34,516 nt of DNA from JAVBMJ01 sp031552535 (GCA_031552535.1 JAVBMJ010000046.1:1-34516); one strand, 5' to 3'. Positions 8,549 through 17,202 are shown, numbered from the stretch's first letter. Numbers and translations are program-made. Notes: generated from the sequence alone by a model not told the origin.

Positions 8549-9028
8549 CTATTTCCCGGGGTTGCATCTGACGTGATCCAGTAACCCCTCGCAGGCGTCG
8601 TCGAGCAGGTCGAGGACATGTTCGAATCCGCGCCTGCCTTCGTAATATGGATCGGGAATGTGGTCGGCTTCGAAATGGCGGCAGAACTGTGTCATGCGGT
8701 ATATCTTGTGGCGATCTTCGGGCGATCGCGCCATGCGGTGCACCGTTTCGTAATTGTTGTCGTCCATGGTCAGGATCATGTCGAAACGGTCGAAGTCGTC
8801 GGCCGTGAAGCGGCGGGAACGGTGTACGAGGTCTATGCCGCGTTCCTTTGCCGCGGCACGCATCCTGGGGTCGGGCAACTCCCCCGCATGGCCGCCATAA
8901 GTTCCCGCCGAATCGATTTCAAAACCGCCCTCACACCCTTCGCGCCCGACTATCGTGCGCATTATGCCTTCGGCTGCCGGTGAGCGGCATATATTTCCCA
9001 GGCAAACGAATAATATACGTTTCTTCAT
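8549..9028 (-). CDS. Low-molecular-weight protein-tyrosine (arginine) phosphatase
   Basis: This is a cytoplasmic phosphatase of 159 residues, the usual size. The P-loop CX5R motif is CLGNICRS with Cys9 and Arg15, and the general acid is Asp126 in PDPYYEG. The DSAGT motif after the P-loop is present. Members act on phosphotyrosine, as in Wzb/Etk-type control of capsule synthesis, or on phosphoarginine, as in YwlE. No tyrosine kinase or capsule gene is nearby, so the substrate is unknown. The start is fixed by the N-terminal P-loop. It converges on glnS and is divergent from mqnE, with a 145-base gap. The family is secure. Confidence 0.94.
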   Translation of the reverse strand: MKKRILFVCLGNICRSPAAEGIMRTIVGREGCEGGFEIDSAGTYGGHAGELPDPRMRAAAKERGIDLVHRSRRFTADDFDRFDMILTMDDNNYETVHRMARSPEDRHKIYRMTQFCRHFEADHIPDPYYEGRRGFEHVLDLLDDACEGLLDHVRCNPGK

Positions 9029-9161
9029 TTTTAGTTATATTGAACTTTATAGCACGCAGGCCGATATCTGCACCAAATATACAGCTTTTATCCTATGAAC
9101 GAAAATATCGGCAAATGCGCCCCGGCCGGAGCGGAGGTAGTAAATTTAGATACTTTCTTTG

Positions 9162-9169
9162 TACCTTTG
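9162..9169 (+). promoter_or_regulatory. Candidate -7 box for mqnE
   Basis: TACCTTTG is an exact match to TAnnTTTG and ends 4 bases before the predicted ATG at 9174. If active, the mRNA would be leaderless or nearly so. No good -33 TTG is seen at the expected distance. A second, weaker box, TTTCTTTG (9154-9161), would give a leader of about 8 bases. Confidence 0.45.
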
Positions 9170-9173
9170 CCGG

Positions 9174-10253
9174 ATGCTGAGTGAGGATTATTTGTCGGAA
9201 AAGATCCGGGACGGTCAAAGGATATCGTCCGAAGAGGCTCTGTGGTTGTACCGCGAGGCGCCGGTTGCACTTTTGGGTGCGTTGGCATATGGGATCAAGT
9301 TGCAGAAGAGCGGGCGTGAGGTGTATTACAACCGCAATTTCCATATCGAACCCACCAATAAGTGTGTGATGGAGTGCCGCTTTTGCTCCTACCACCGGCG
9401 CGATGGCGAGGCGGGGGCGTGGGAACTCTCCCCGGATGAAATGACTGCCATCGCCGAAGGTTACCGCGATAAGCCGGTGACGGAGGTGCATATAGTGGGA
9501 GGGGTTTACCCGCAGCATGGACTCGACTATTTTATAGACCTGATAAAGCGCATAAAGGCGGTGTTGCCACGGGCTACGGTCAAAGCCTTTACTGCGGTCG
9601 AGTTGTCGTATATGATCGAAAAGGCGGGCTTTACTCTACCCGAGGGGTTATCGAAGTTGAAAGAGGCGGGAATGGAGGCTATACCCGGTGGAGGGGCGGA
9701 AATATTCGATGCCGGGGTAAGGGCCCGGATTTGCCCCGATAAATGTGATGCCGCGACATGGCTCGAAGTGCACCGGCAGGCACACAGGCTCGGCATGACC
9801 ACCAACGCTTCAATGCTTTACGGCCACGTAGAGACCCCGGAGCACCGTATAGCGCACATGGCCGAATTGAGGGAATTGCAGGACGAAACGGGAGGATTCA
9901 ACGCTTTCATTCCGTTGAAATTTCGTTCGGCCAACAACTCCATGTCAGCCCTGGGTGAAGTGGGTATTGTGGAAGATATGCGCACGTTGGCTTTGTCGAG
10001 GATCTTCCTCGATAACTTCGATCATATAAAAGCCTACTGGCCGATGTATGGCAAAGTGGCTACGGAAATGGCCCTTTCGTTCGGCGCCGACGATATAGAC
10101 GGCACAATCGACGACACGACCAGGATATATTCGCTGGCGGGTGCCGAAGATTACGCGCCTGCCATGACTCCCGCGGAACTGGAGCGTATGGCAAGGGCGG
10201 CCGGTCTGGAACCTGTGGAACGGGATACGTTTTATCGTAAGATATATAATTGA
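9174..10253 (+). CDS. mqnE: Aminofutalosine synthase (radical SAM), menaquinone futalosine pathway
   Basis: MqnE is the radical SAM enzyme that joins 3-[(1-carboxyvinyl)oxy]benzoate (the MqnA product) to the adenosyl group of SAM, giving aminofutalosine on the futalosine route to menaquinone. The [4Fe-4S] motif is CX3CX2C (CVMECRFC) shortly after HIEPTNK. Diagnostic stretches are EVHIVGGVYP, KAFTAVE, IPGGGAEIF, TTNASMLYGHVETPEHR and HIKAYWPMYG. The Tyr-Gly-His-Val-Glu-Thr block and HIKAYW fit MqnE better than the related cyclase MqnC. I chose the ATG at 9174 (MLSEDYL) over an in-frame TTG at 9159 because the TTG overlaps the -7 box and the family begins near this point. No other mqn gene is in the window. 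Repeats follow at once downstream. Confidence 0.92.
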   Translation: MLSEDYLSEKIRDGQRISSEEALWLYREAPVALLGALAYGIKLQKSGREVYYNRNFHIEPTNKCVMECRFCSYHRRDGEAGAWELSPDEMTAIAEGYRDKPVTEVHIVGGVYPQHGLDYFIDLIKRIKAVLPRATVKAFTAVELSYMIEKAGFTLPEGLSKLKEAGMEAIPGGGAEIFDAGVRARICPDKCDAATWLEVHRQAHRLGMTTNASMLYGHVETPEHRIAHMAELRELQDETGGFNAFIPLKFRSANNSMSALGEVGIVEDMRTLALSRIFLDNFDHIKAYWPMYGKVATEMALSFGADDIDGTIDDTTRIYSLAGAEDYAPAMTPAELERMARAAGLEPVERDTFYRKIYN

Positions 10254-10259
10254 TTGTCA

Positions 10260-10424
10260 TATAGGCAATTTATAACAATTAACGGGATGTTTTATTCGGC
10301 CTTTTAAGGGTATTTTTTCCAGCGTCAATGCTCGATTTGCCACCGGCAAACCTGCGCCTGCCGCTGAAAAATCTGCTCCGCAAACGCCTCGGGAAAATAT
10401 ACCATTAACCATTCCAATCACTTA
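10260..10424 (+). repeat. R2 element (copy C1), uninterrupted
   Basis: This 165-bp element begins 6 bases after the mqnE stop. The left end (ATAGGCAATTTATAACAATTAACGG) is a degenerate form of TAAGTAATTTCAAACAATTAATGG; the right end is ACCATTAACC...CAATCACTTA. The internal TCAATGCTCGATTTGCCACC and CTGCTCCG blocks match copy C2 closely. Its last three bases, TTA (10422-10424), are also the left flank of R1 copy A2. Confidence 0.8.
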
Positions 10425-10585
10425 GAAGCTGTTTGGATTTGTTAACGAGATTATTTTATATCGTTTTGCCGATGATTTCTCGCGGTGGGATGAGGCGAAT
10501 AGCGGCCCCTGTTTAACGAATCACACCGCGGGAAAGCGCGGAAAAGAGAATAAAAGAACGAAATTAATAAATTCAAAACAGCTTC
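10425..10585 (+). repeat. R1 element, A subtype (copy A2)
   Basis: This 161-bp element has ends GAAGCTGTTTGGATTTG and ATTCAAAACAGCTTC and is flanked by TTA on both sides (10422-10424 and 10586-10588). The core CGCGGTGGGAT...ATCACACCGCG is nearly self-complementary. It directly abuts R2 copy C1 and ends 16 bases before the PASTA gene. Confidence 0.85.
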
Positions 10586-10601
10586 TTAAATTTAGTGTGC
10601 C

Positions 10602-11486
10602 ATGTCGTTTGTGAAAAAGATAAAAGGATGGATCGGCCGCTATCCTGTCGTGGGTAATATTTTGCTGGCGGCGGTGTCGATAACGTTGTTTCTGGTGGTT
10701 GTCTCGTTGTTGCTGAACCTTTTTACACGTCATAACACCTATCATGAGGTGCCGGATTTTCGCGGGACCAAAATGGATGAGGCCCGTCGTGCGGGCCGTC
10801 GTGCTTCGCTGAAACTTGAGGTGGCCGACTCGCTCTATGTCCCTGCTTTCGATGGCGGGGTGGTGCTCGAACAGAGTCCCGACCCGGGTAGCAGGGTTAA
10901 GTCGGGCCGCAGGATATTCCTGACGGTCAATTCTTACCGTCAGCGGATGGTGGATATACCCTATGTCACGGGGTTTTCGTTGCGCCAGGCAAAGAATAAC
11001 CTCGAAACGGCCGGGCTGGAGATCGACCGTCTTATTTTCGAGAACGACCTGGCTAACAACTATATTCTTGAGGAGCGTTTCCAGGGCAGGGCCATCACGG
11101 CTGCGACCAAATTGCAGGCAGAGGCCGGATCTGGTATTACGCTGATCGTAGGCCGCAGTTCCGACGCACCCGTGCAATCGGTACCGAAAGTTGTGGGGCT
11201 AACGTTGCGCGAGGCCAAAAGCCGTCTTTGGGAGGTGGGTTATAATATAGGCAATGTGGTTTATGATGACGGAGTAGATCTGTTCTCGCGCCCTGCCGCA
11301 CGGGTTTATACCCAGTCGCCTCTCTACGGGTTGAAGTGTGTGCCGGGAACGAGCGTCACGCTTCATCTTACCGTCGACGAAGGCAAACTCAGGGACAGCG
11401 GTACCGCCTCGGACCAGGCTGCACGTCAGGCTGCCGCACAGCAACAAATAGAAGCTGAAATAAACAGGGCACTCAAAGATGAGTAG
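10602..11486 (+). CDS. Membrane-anchored PASTA-domain protein
   Basis: The 294-residue product has a short basic cytoplasmic N-terminus, one membrane helix (about 18-42), and a periplasmic part with three PASTA domains: about 46-110 (EVPDFRGTKMDEA), 112-184 (DIPYVTGFSLRQAKNNLETAGL) and 192-258 (VPKVVGLTLREAKSRL). A charged, Ala/Gln-rich helical tail (about 262-294) follows. PASTA domains bind peptidoglycan fragments or beta-lactams in kinases and PBPs, but here no kinase or transpeptidase domain is attached, so a cell-wall sensing or scaffolding role is an inference. The gene is followed after 92 bases by the RluD-type synthase, a pairing I recall as common in Bacteroidota, so co-transcription is likely. 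Domain calls are firm and the function is open. Confidence 0.88.
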   Translation: MSFVKKIKGWIGRYPVVGNILLAAVSITLFLVVVSLLLNLFTRHNTYHEVPDFRGTKMDEARRAGRRASLKLEVADSLYVPAFDGGVVLEQSPDPGSRVKSGRRIFLTVNSYRQRMVDIPYVTGFSLRQAKNNLETAGLEIDRLIFENDLANNYILEERFQGRAITAATKLQAEAGSGITLIVGRSSDAPVQSVPKVVGLTLREAKSRLWEVGYNIGNVVYDDGVDLFSRPAARVYTQSPLYGLKCVPGTSVTLHLTVDEGKLRDSGTASDQAARQAAAQQQIEAEINRALKDE

Positions 11487-11575
11487 GCGCCTTTACGCGA
11501 TCTATTCCTGCCCCCAGGCTCTATCTATGCCACACTGCGGCTGACGATGCAGCACACGATTATAACGATGATCCG

Positions 11576-12625
11576 ATGATGAGTTTTGAAGACGATATAT
11601 TTCAGGGTGAGGATGAACAGCAGGACGAGTTATTCGAACACTTTGCCCTTATTGTAGATAAAGGGCAAAGCCTGTTGAGGATAGACAAGTTTCTCACCAA
11701 CCGTATGGAGGGAACCTCGCGTAGCCGTATCCAGGCGGCGGCCGATGCGGGCAGCATAGTCGTCAACGGGCAGGCGGTGAAATCGAATTACCGTGTTAAG
11801 CCTCTCGATAAAATTTCGATTGTACTACCATATCCCCGCCGCGAACTCGAAATATTACCGGAAAATATTCCACTCGATATCGTATATGAGGACGACCACC
11901 TGCTGATAGTCAATAAACCGGCGGGAATGGTGGTCCACCCCGGACATGGGAATTACGACGGCACACTGGTTAACGCCCTGGCCTGGCACCTGAGGGACGT
12001 CCCTATGTTCGGTGAAGGCGATGCAAGGGCGGGATTGGTGCATCGTATAGATAAAAACACCAGTGGTTTACTTGTTGTGGCCAAAACCGAGCGGGCGCAT
12101 GTGCGTCTGGCCAAGCAGTTCTTCGACCATACCATATCGCGCCGTTATGTGGCTTTGGTATGGGGAAATTTCGACACGGACGAGGGTATTGTGACGGGTA
12201 ACATCGGGCGCAGCCTTCGCGACAGGTTGAAGATGGCGGTCTTTGCCGATGGTTCGTCGGGGAAACATGCTGTGACCCACTATACTGTGCTGGAACGTTT
12301 CGGTTACGTCACATTGGTGGAATGCCGCCTCGAAACAGGACGGACTCACCAGATACGTGTTCATATGGAGCACATGGGCCATCCGCTGTTCAACGACGAG
12401 CGTTACGGCGGCGACCGGATTCTGAAGGGGACCACGTTCGCCCGTTACCGCCAGTTTGTGGAAAATTGTTTCGAGGTAATGCCCCGGCATGCGCTTCACG
12501 CCCGCAGCCTCGGTTTCGTGCATCCGGCCACGGGTGATGAGGTTTATTTCGAAAGCGATCCACCGGAGGACATGGGCCGCGTGCTCGAAAAATGGAGATC
12601 ATATAAGGCGGGAGGCATGGAATGA
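11576..12625 (+). CDS. rluD: RluD-type 23S rRNA pseudouridine synthase
   Basis: The 349-residue product has an acidic N-terminal stretch (1-25), an S4 RNA-binding domain (about 33-92, LLRIDKFLTNR...SRSRIQ), and an RluA-family catalytic domain. The catalytic aspartate is Asp159 in GLVHRIDKNTSGL. Other family blocks are VNKPAGMVVHPG, RRYVALVWG and GRTHQIRVHMEHMGHPLFND. RluD in E. coli makes the pseudouridines of helix 69 (1911, 1915, 1917) important for ribosome function; the S4 plus RluA arrangement and length fit RluD more than RluA. Two adjacent ATG codons (11576 and 11579) are equally possible starts. It follows the PASTA gene on the same strand and probably shares its transcript. Confidence 0.9.
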   Translation: MMSFEDDIFQGEDEQQDELFEHFALIVDKGQSLLRIDKFLTNRMEGTSRSRIQAAADAGSIVVNGQAVKSNYRVKPLDKISIVLPYPRRELEILPENIPLDIVYEDDHLLIVNKPAGMVVHPGHGNYDGTLVNALAWHLRDVPMFGEGDARAGLVHRIDKNTSGLLVVAKTERAHVRLAKQFFDHTISRRYVALVWGNFDTDEGIVTGNIGRSLRDRLKMAVFADGSSGKHAVTHYTVLERFGYVTLVECRLETGRTHQIRVHMEHMGHPLFNDERYGGDRILKGTTFARYRQFVENCFEVMPRHALHARSLGFVHPATGDEVYFESDPPEDMGRVLEKWRSYKAGGME

Positions 12626-12855
12626 CATAGATGGTAGGGGTTGTGCTATATAAAGATAAAGCCGATAAAACATCCATAAAGCTTCGCAAAACCTACTCCG
12701 GGCACCGTGGGAGGGCTCAGATTATTTTTTGTGAGTATCAGCCGGTCAATTACCAACTGTTTTTGGACACATTACCAATTTAGAAGATCCCTTCGGAACA
12801 ATCGTTAGATGAACAATCCGCCCGGGGCTCTTATGGGAAGTATTACCGGCCGTAT

Positions 12856-13590
12856 TTATTCACACCTTTGCCGTACTGCCTCGAATAACATTACAGTGGC
12901 AGCAGCCCCCACGTTCAACGACTGTATCGCTCCCCGCATCGGGATCGAGACACGCTCGTCGCTCATCTTCAATATTTCATTCGATATGCCGCTCTCCTCG
13001 TTGCCCAGCACAAGCACCGTAGGGCGTCTCAGGTCGGCTTCATAAAGCGTCCTGCGTGATTTTTCGGTGGCACATACTATTTGCAGACCCGACATTTGCA
13101 ACGCTTTAAGCGTGTTGCGCAGACTACCCACCCTGCACACCGGGATCCTGGAAAGCGCTCCGGCCGAACTTTTAACCGCATCGGCGTTGACCGGCGCGGC
13201 ATTTTTCACCGGCACCACCAACGCATGCGCCCCGGCACACTCGGCGCTACGGGCGATCCCTCCGAAATTACGCACGTCGGTAACCCCATCGAACAAAACC
13301 ACCAACGGCACCTCGCCTTCGGGCAACGACTCCAACACCGATGTGATATCGGCGTATTCGATAACGGGCATCCGCGCCACCACGCCCTGATGATTGCCGC
13401 GCGTCAGGCGGTTGAGTTTCTCCACCGGAACCTCCTGCAAGAGCAGCCCCCGTGTGCGGCACAGTTCGCGCAACTCTTCGAGCAACAGCCCGCCGGGCTC
13501 CTTACGGATATGGATCCTTTCTATCGGGCGCCCCGACTCTATCGCTTCGAGCACGGGACGTATCCCGAAAATAATATCGTTATCTGCCAT
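12856..13590 (-). CDS. rlmB: 23S rRNA (guanosine-2'-O-)-methyltransferase RlmB (SPOUT/TrmH family)
   Basis: The 244-residue product is a standard-length TrmH-family protein. It has the N-terminal RNA-binding domain (FGIRPVLEAIESG and GNHQGVVA) and a knotted SPOUT methyltransferase domain with FDGVTDVRNFGGIARSAE, the SAM-binding LVLGNEESGI, and IPMRGAIQSLNVGAAATVMLFE. RlmB methylates G2251 of 23S rRNA in E. coli; the substrate here is taken from the family. The start ATG (MADNDIIFGIRPV) is set by the conserved FGxxPV motif close to the N-terminus. It converges on rluD with a 230-base gap in which I see no clear terminator. R2 copy C2 lies upstream. Confidence 0.92.
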   Translation of the reverse strand: MADNDIIFGIRPVLEAIESGRPIERIHIRKEPGGLLLEELRELCRTRGLLLQEVPVEKLNRLTRGNHQGVVARMPVIEYADITSVLESLPEGEVPLVVLFDGVTDVRNFGGIARSAECAGAHALVVPVKNAAPVNADAVKSSAGALSRIPVCRVGSLRNTLKALQMSGLQIVCATEKSRRTLYEADLRRPTVLVLGNEESGISNEILKMSDERVSIPMRGAIQSLNVGAAATVMLFEAVRQRCE

Positions 13591-13659
13591 CGTCTATTCT
13601 GTTTTGGGTGTGTTAGCATAAAGCCGTATGTTTGGGTTCAGTAAGGCGGTTTTGTGTTA

Positions 13660-13824
13660 TAAGTAATTTCAAACAATTAATGGTATATTTTATTCGGTCT
13701 TTTTCGGGCATCTTTTCCCGCCGTCAATGCTCGATTTGCCACCGGCAAACCTGTGCTTGCCATCGAAAAATCTGCTCCGGAAAAGCCTCGAAAAAACACA
13801 CCATTAATTATTATCAATCACTTA
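13660..13824 (+). repeat. R2 element (copy C2), uninterrupted and without an R1 neighbour
   Basis: This 165-bp element has ends TAAGTAATTTCAAACAATTA and TAATTATTATCAATCACTTA. It is the only R2 copy in the window with neither an insert nor an abutting R1, so it shows the empty-site sequence (GATTTGCC...; in reverse CAAATCGAGCATTGACGG) into which the R1 inserts of copies C3 and C4 fit. It occupies about half of the 339-base gap between rlmB and murG; the remainder (13591-13659 and 13825-13929) shows nothing I can name. Confidence 0.85.
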
Positions 13825-13929
13825 CAAGAGAAATTTTTGAGGCAACAGGGTTCCATTGGTGATAAAATTTCATGCGGTAGAACCCAAAACCGCCAGGAAA
13901 ACGAACGTGCGGATTTATGCTGACACGCC

Positions 13930-15066
13930 CTAGTCCGGAGCGGCCCCACGGGAGCTCTCCAGGATATCTATAATATGCCCGGCGACGCTATCCGCCGCAT
14001 CGGGACGAGCGAACGCCCGTATCGAACAACTCAACTCTTCGCACCGCCGCCGGTCGAGGGCCAGCGCCACCGCCTCTTTCATCGCCCGCTTCACCGCCTC
14101 TTCGTCCCTGACTATGAGTGCGGCTCCCTTGCCTGCCAGGGCAATGGCGTTTTTGGTCTGATGATCCTCGGCTACATTGGGCGAGGGGATGAATATAACG
14201 GGTTTTCCCACCAGGCTCAACTCCGACACCGTACAGGCCCCCGAACGTGTAACCACGACGTCGGCCGCGGCATACGCCAGGTCCATACGTTCGATAAAAG
14301 GCCCGTACCAAACGCCCTCGCTGTAATTGCCGTCCATATAGCGGTGCATCTCGTCGTGGTAGAAACTACCCGTCTGCCACACCACCTGCACCTTGCGGTC
14401 GACGATGATCTCGTCTACGCTGTGCTTTACCATCTCGTTCAGCGTGCGCGTGCCAAGGCTTCCCCCGACTACCAATATCACGGGACGGTCGTCCGAAAGG
14501 CCGAAATACTCCAGCGCCTCCTTCTTCGGGGGAAGCGCCTTGAGCAGCCCTCCCCTTAGCGGATTGCCGGTCATACTTATCTTCGATGACGGAAAAAACC
14601 GTTCCATGCCCTCGTAAGCCACGCACACCATTCCCGCGCGCCGCGCGAGTATCTTGTTCGTGACTCCGGCATATGAGTTCTGCTCCTGGATCAGTGTCGG
14701 GATACCCATCTTCTGCGCGCTCCACAGCACCGGGGCGCTCGCGTAACCTCCGAAGCCAACCGCGATGTCGGCGCCAAAATCGTCGAGCACCTTCCGCGCC
14801 AGACGGACACTCCGCCACACCTTGGCCGGCAACGACAAATTGCGCAACAGTTCCTTACGGTGAAATCCTGCCACCGGCAATCCGACGATCCTGTAACCCA
14901 ATGCCGGAACCCGGGTCATCTCCATCTTGCCTTCGGCTCCCACGAAGAGTATCTCCACACCGTCGCCCAGCCGCCGTTCGAGAGCTTCGGCTACAGCCAC
15001 CGCAGGGTAAATATGCCCGCCGGTACCTCCGCCGCTTAGTATAACTTTATATTTTTTACCATTCAT
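13930..15066 (-). CDS. murG: MurG, UDP-GlcNAc:lipid I N-acetylglucosaminyltransferase
   Basis: MurG adds GlcNAc to lipid I to form lipid II on the inner face of the cytoplasmic membrane. The 378-residue GT28 protein opens with the glycine-rich loop GGGTGGH (12-18). It has GFGGYASAPVL and QEQNSYAGVTNK in the N-terminal domain, and the UDP-GlcNAc site VVTRSGACTVSELSLVGKPVIFIP followed by EDHQTKNA in the C-terminal domain. It lies 94 bases after ftsW on the same strand, the order seen in dcw clusters. murD is missing upstream, and murC, which usually follows, is replaced by repeat C2 and rlmB. The call is secure. Confidence 0.96.
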   Translation of the reverse strand: MNGKKYKVILSGGGTGGHIYPAVAVAEALERRLGDGVEILFVGAEGKMEMTRVPALGYRIVGLPVAGFHRKELLRNLSLPAKVWRSVRLARKVLDDFGADIAVGFGGYASAPVLWSAQKMGIPTLIQEQNSYAGVTNKILARRAGMVCVAYEGMERFFPSSKISMTGNPLRGGLLKALPPKKEALEYFGLSDDRPVILVVGGSLGTRTLNEMVKHSVDEIIVDRKVQVVWQTGSFYHDEMHRYMDGNYSEGVWYGPFIERMDLAYAAADVVVTRSGACTVSELSLVGKPVIFIPSPNVAEDHQTKNAIALAGKGAALIVRDEEAVKRAMKEAVALALDRRRCEELSCSIRAFARPDAADSVAGHIIDILESSRGAAPD

Positions 15067-15160
15067 AACTTATCTGAACTTTATTATCCGGACTTTTCCG
15101 GCACCATGCATAGTGTTTAGGTCCTTGCCGGTCCCACCCGTCGGGCGGCAGCGACCGGAT

Positions 15161-16507
15161 TCAGTTCTTATCGAGCAACGACTCCCCTTTCGGGGTATCT
15201 ATCGTTTTTTCCTCCATCTGGCGACTGACCCCAAGTATCATGCCGAGGGTTATGCCGGTCAATATTATCGAAGTACCCCCTGCACTGACCAGAGGAAGAT
15301 TCTGGCCCGTTATAGGGAACAACCGCACCGACACCAGCATGTTGACAAACGCTTGTATTGTCAGCAAAAGCCCCAATCCCAGCACCAGAAAGCTCGGATA
15401 GGCCGTACCGCAACGCTGGAAGATCATTATCGACCGGAAAAACAGCCAAAGATACAGCATCAGCAGTATGAATGCCCCAACCATGCCATATTCTTCCACT
15501 ACAAACGCGTAAGCAAAATCGGAAAAAGGCAGAGGGAGCGCGCGGCGTATGGTGCTGTTGCCCGGCCCGACTCCGAAAGGTCCCCCCGATGCTATCGACA
15601 CTTTGGCCATCTCGCCCTGCAACGCCTTGTCCTTTTCACGCTGTTCGGCCTCTTCCTTGGTCAGCGTTCTGCCCGACTTGAATACCGGCTCGGCTCCCAC
15701 GAATTGGGTTATGCGGTTGACCTGGGTGCGGGCACGCCCCACCCCGAAAGCAGCCATAGTTCCCACTGCCAGCGTAGCCAGCATAACCACTATAAACATC
15801 AACTTCCACAATTGCCCCCCCTTGACACGTCCTATGTAAAGCATGATCCAACACGTCATGAAGGTCATGGCTGGTGTCGTAAGTCCCCCGCGGAACATAA
15901 AAAGGCAAGCTATGGCAACGGGGAAAAGGATCGGCAGCGTGGAGTCGAACAATATGTCCAGGTTGCGCCGCCGGTTGCGCCGCCAGCCGCCAGGCGTGAG
16001 GTCGGGCAATAACGCCAGTTTGTATATATCCTTCTGACGACGGGCAAGTATGCGCGCCATGACCATCACCAGGGCAACTTTGAGAAAATCGGCCGGCTGG
16101 AATTCGAACCCGAGTATCTTGGCCGTACGATGGGCTTCATTTACAGACGAGGTAGTCGCACTGAAAAATGTAAGCCCCACCAAACCCAGCGAAGCTATGA
16201 ATGCAAAAGTGGTAAAACGGTAAAAAAACTGGTAGTTGAACCGCGATGTGATCCACATCGCCAGAAGCCCCGCCAGCAGGAAACGCACATGTTTTATAAA
16301 ATAGTATGAAACCTCCCTGCCCTCGGAATAGGACTTCACAGCGGTGGCCGACAGGGAGATAAGGGTCGAGAAGACGATCAGTGCGGCAATGATGACCCAC
16401 AATATCCTGTCGCCGCTGAACAACTTTTTCAGCGAGACAATCTCCTCGGGGAACAGCGGCCGGGCCATTCCATTCCCACCGGAATATCGCTTATCGTCAT
16501 TTTCCAT
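15161..16507 (-). CDS. ftsW: FtsW, septal SEDS peptidoglycan glycosyltransferase
   Basis: FtsW is the polytopic SEDS enzyme that polymerises lipid II at the division septum with its partner PBP (FtsI). The 448-residue product shows about ten membrane helices and a long hydrophilic loop around residues 255-310. It also has the family's signatures FQPADFLKVALV and, near the end, FPITGQNLPLVSAGGTSIILTGITLGMILGVSR. FtsW and RodA are alike; the immediate neighbour murG favours FtsW. The N-terminal cytoplasmic tail is about 30 residues. The gene is first of a two-gene unit with murG, and its upstream region contains repeat R3 (copy D1), not the usual murD. The family is certain; FtsW over RodA is based on context and motif. 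Confidence 0.92.
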   Translation of the reverse strand: MENDDKRYSGGNGMARPLFPEEIVSLKKLFSGDRILWVIIAALIVFSTLISLSATAVKSYSEGREVSYYFIKHVRFLLAGLLAMWITSRFNYQFFYRFTTFAFIASLGLVGLTFFSATTSSVNEAHRTAKILGFEFQPADFLKVALVMVMARILARRQKDIYKLALLPDLTPGGWRRNRRRNLDILFDSTLPILFPVAIACLFMFRGGLTTPAMTFMTCWIMLYIGRVKGGQLWKLMFIVVMLATLAVGTMAAFGVGRARTQVNRITQFVGAEPVFKSGRTLTKEEAEQREKDKALQGEMAKVSIASGGPFGVGPGNSTIRRALPLPFSDFAYAFVVEEYGMVGAFILLMLYLWLFFRSIMIFQRCGTAYPSFLVLGLGLLLTIQAFVNMLVSVRLFPITGQNLPLVSAGGTSIILTGITLGMILGVSRQMEEKTIDTPKGESLLDKN

Positions 16508-16534
16508 TGTCGTTTGCCCTCACTTCTCCTGATA

Positions 16535-16689
16535 ATCTGTCTGATTTTCCCATGCAAAGTGTTGTAAGTTTTTCCGAGTGCTTTTGTGTGAAAATACCGT
16601 TACACAGGACAGCCATGCGCCTCTATTTTCACGCAAAAATAGATCCCGGAATCCACTTAAATCCTTTTTCCGCAGGAAAATCAGACAGA
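16535..16689 (-). repeat. R3 element (copy D1)
   Basis: This 155-bp segment is bounded by a perfect 15-bp inverted repeat, TCTGTCTGATTTTCC (16535-16549) and its complement (16675-16689). Inside is a small hairpin CTATTTT...AAAAATAG and a block related to 18862-18955. It lies upstream of ftsW and begins 28 bases from its start codon. Confidence 0.65.
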
Positions 16690-16909
16690 CTCTGAAATAA
16701 TCCGCCCAACATAATATCATATCCCCACAATAAAGCCATAGGGGCTAATTTTTAAAAAACCATACCGCCTGCCATTCAAAACAATCATGTCCTCTACCCT
16801 ACCATCACCAGAGCCTCACCACCCTGCCATCCGTAAACCACATCTGTCCGTTCCACTTATCTACATGTGAAATTTAAACAGGTTCTATATCTCCACCGCA
16901 CTACACATT

Positions 16910-17202
16910 TAAGTAATTGATAATAATTAATGGTACATTTTTCCGAGGCGTTTACGGAGCATATTTTCCGGCGGCAAATCGAGAAACTGTTTAAAAATAT
17001 TACCAAAATTATTTTTCACATATTCCCGGTAGCGTTTTTCGCCGGTATGAAGTTGCATATCGTGAATATGGAGAAAGAATAACGGGAAGAGGTGGAAAAG
17101 AACAAGAGAAATATTTTTAAACAGTTTCTTAGCATTGATGCTGGAAAAAGATGCCCGGAAAAGACCGGATAAAATAGACCATTAATTGTTTGAAATTACT
17201 TA
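16910..17202 (-). repeat. R2 element (copy C3) interrupted by an R1-type insert
   Basis: Outer ends are TAAGTAATTGATAATAATTA (16910) and TAATTGTTTGAAATTACTTA (ending 17202). The internal R2 sequence is split by an R1-type insert at 16983-17131; compared with copy C4 it also lacks about 20 bp just left of the insert. The last bases TTA are the left flank of R1 copy A3. The stretch 16690-16909 before it is pyrimidine-rich and holds no gene I can support; AATTTAAACAGGTTCTA near 16870 may be a decayed R1 end. Confidence 0.82.
16983..17128. repeat. R1 element, B-prime subtype, nested in R2 copy C3
   Basis: Ends are GAAACTGTTTAAAAATATT and AATATTTTTAAACAGTTTC followed by TTA (17129-17131), a near-perfect inverted pair. 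The core (TTCCCGGTAGCG, GGGAAGAGGTGG) differs from the A and B subtypes, so only the ends are shared. Length is 146 bp. Confidence 0.8.

Noticed and set aside
9159..9173. TTG start for mqnE five codons upstream
   Set aside because: It overlaps the TACCTTTG box, and the family N-terminus begins at the ATG at 9174.
9174..10253. MqnC (dehypoxanthine futalosine cyclase) as the identity of the radical SAM gene
   Set aside because: The LYGHVET and HIKAYW blocks are the MqnE form.
10425..10585. REP/RAYT-type repeat explanation for R1
   Set aside because: REP units are about 20-40 bp palindromes with a conserved tetranucleotide; R1 is about 161 bp with terminal inverted repeats and no RAYT-like gene is present.
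12843..12855. TTACCGGCCGTAT also occurs at about 32721-32733, in each case just past a gene end
   Set aside because: Only 13 bases match exactly and the surrounding similarity fades quickly, so chance is a sufficient explanation in a window of this size.
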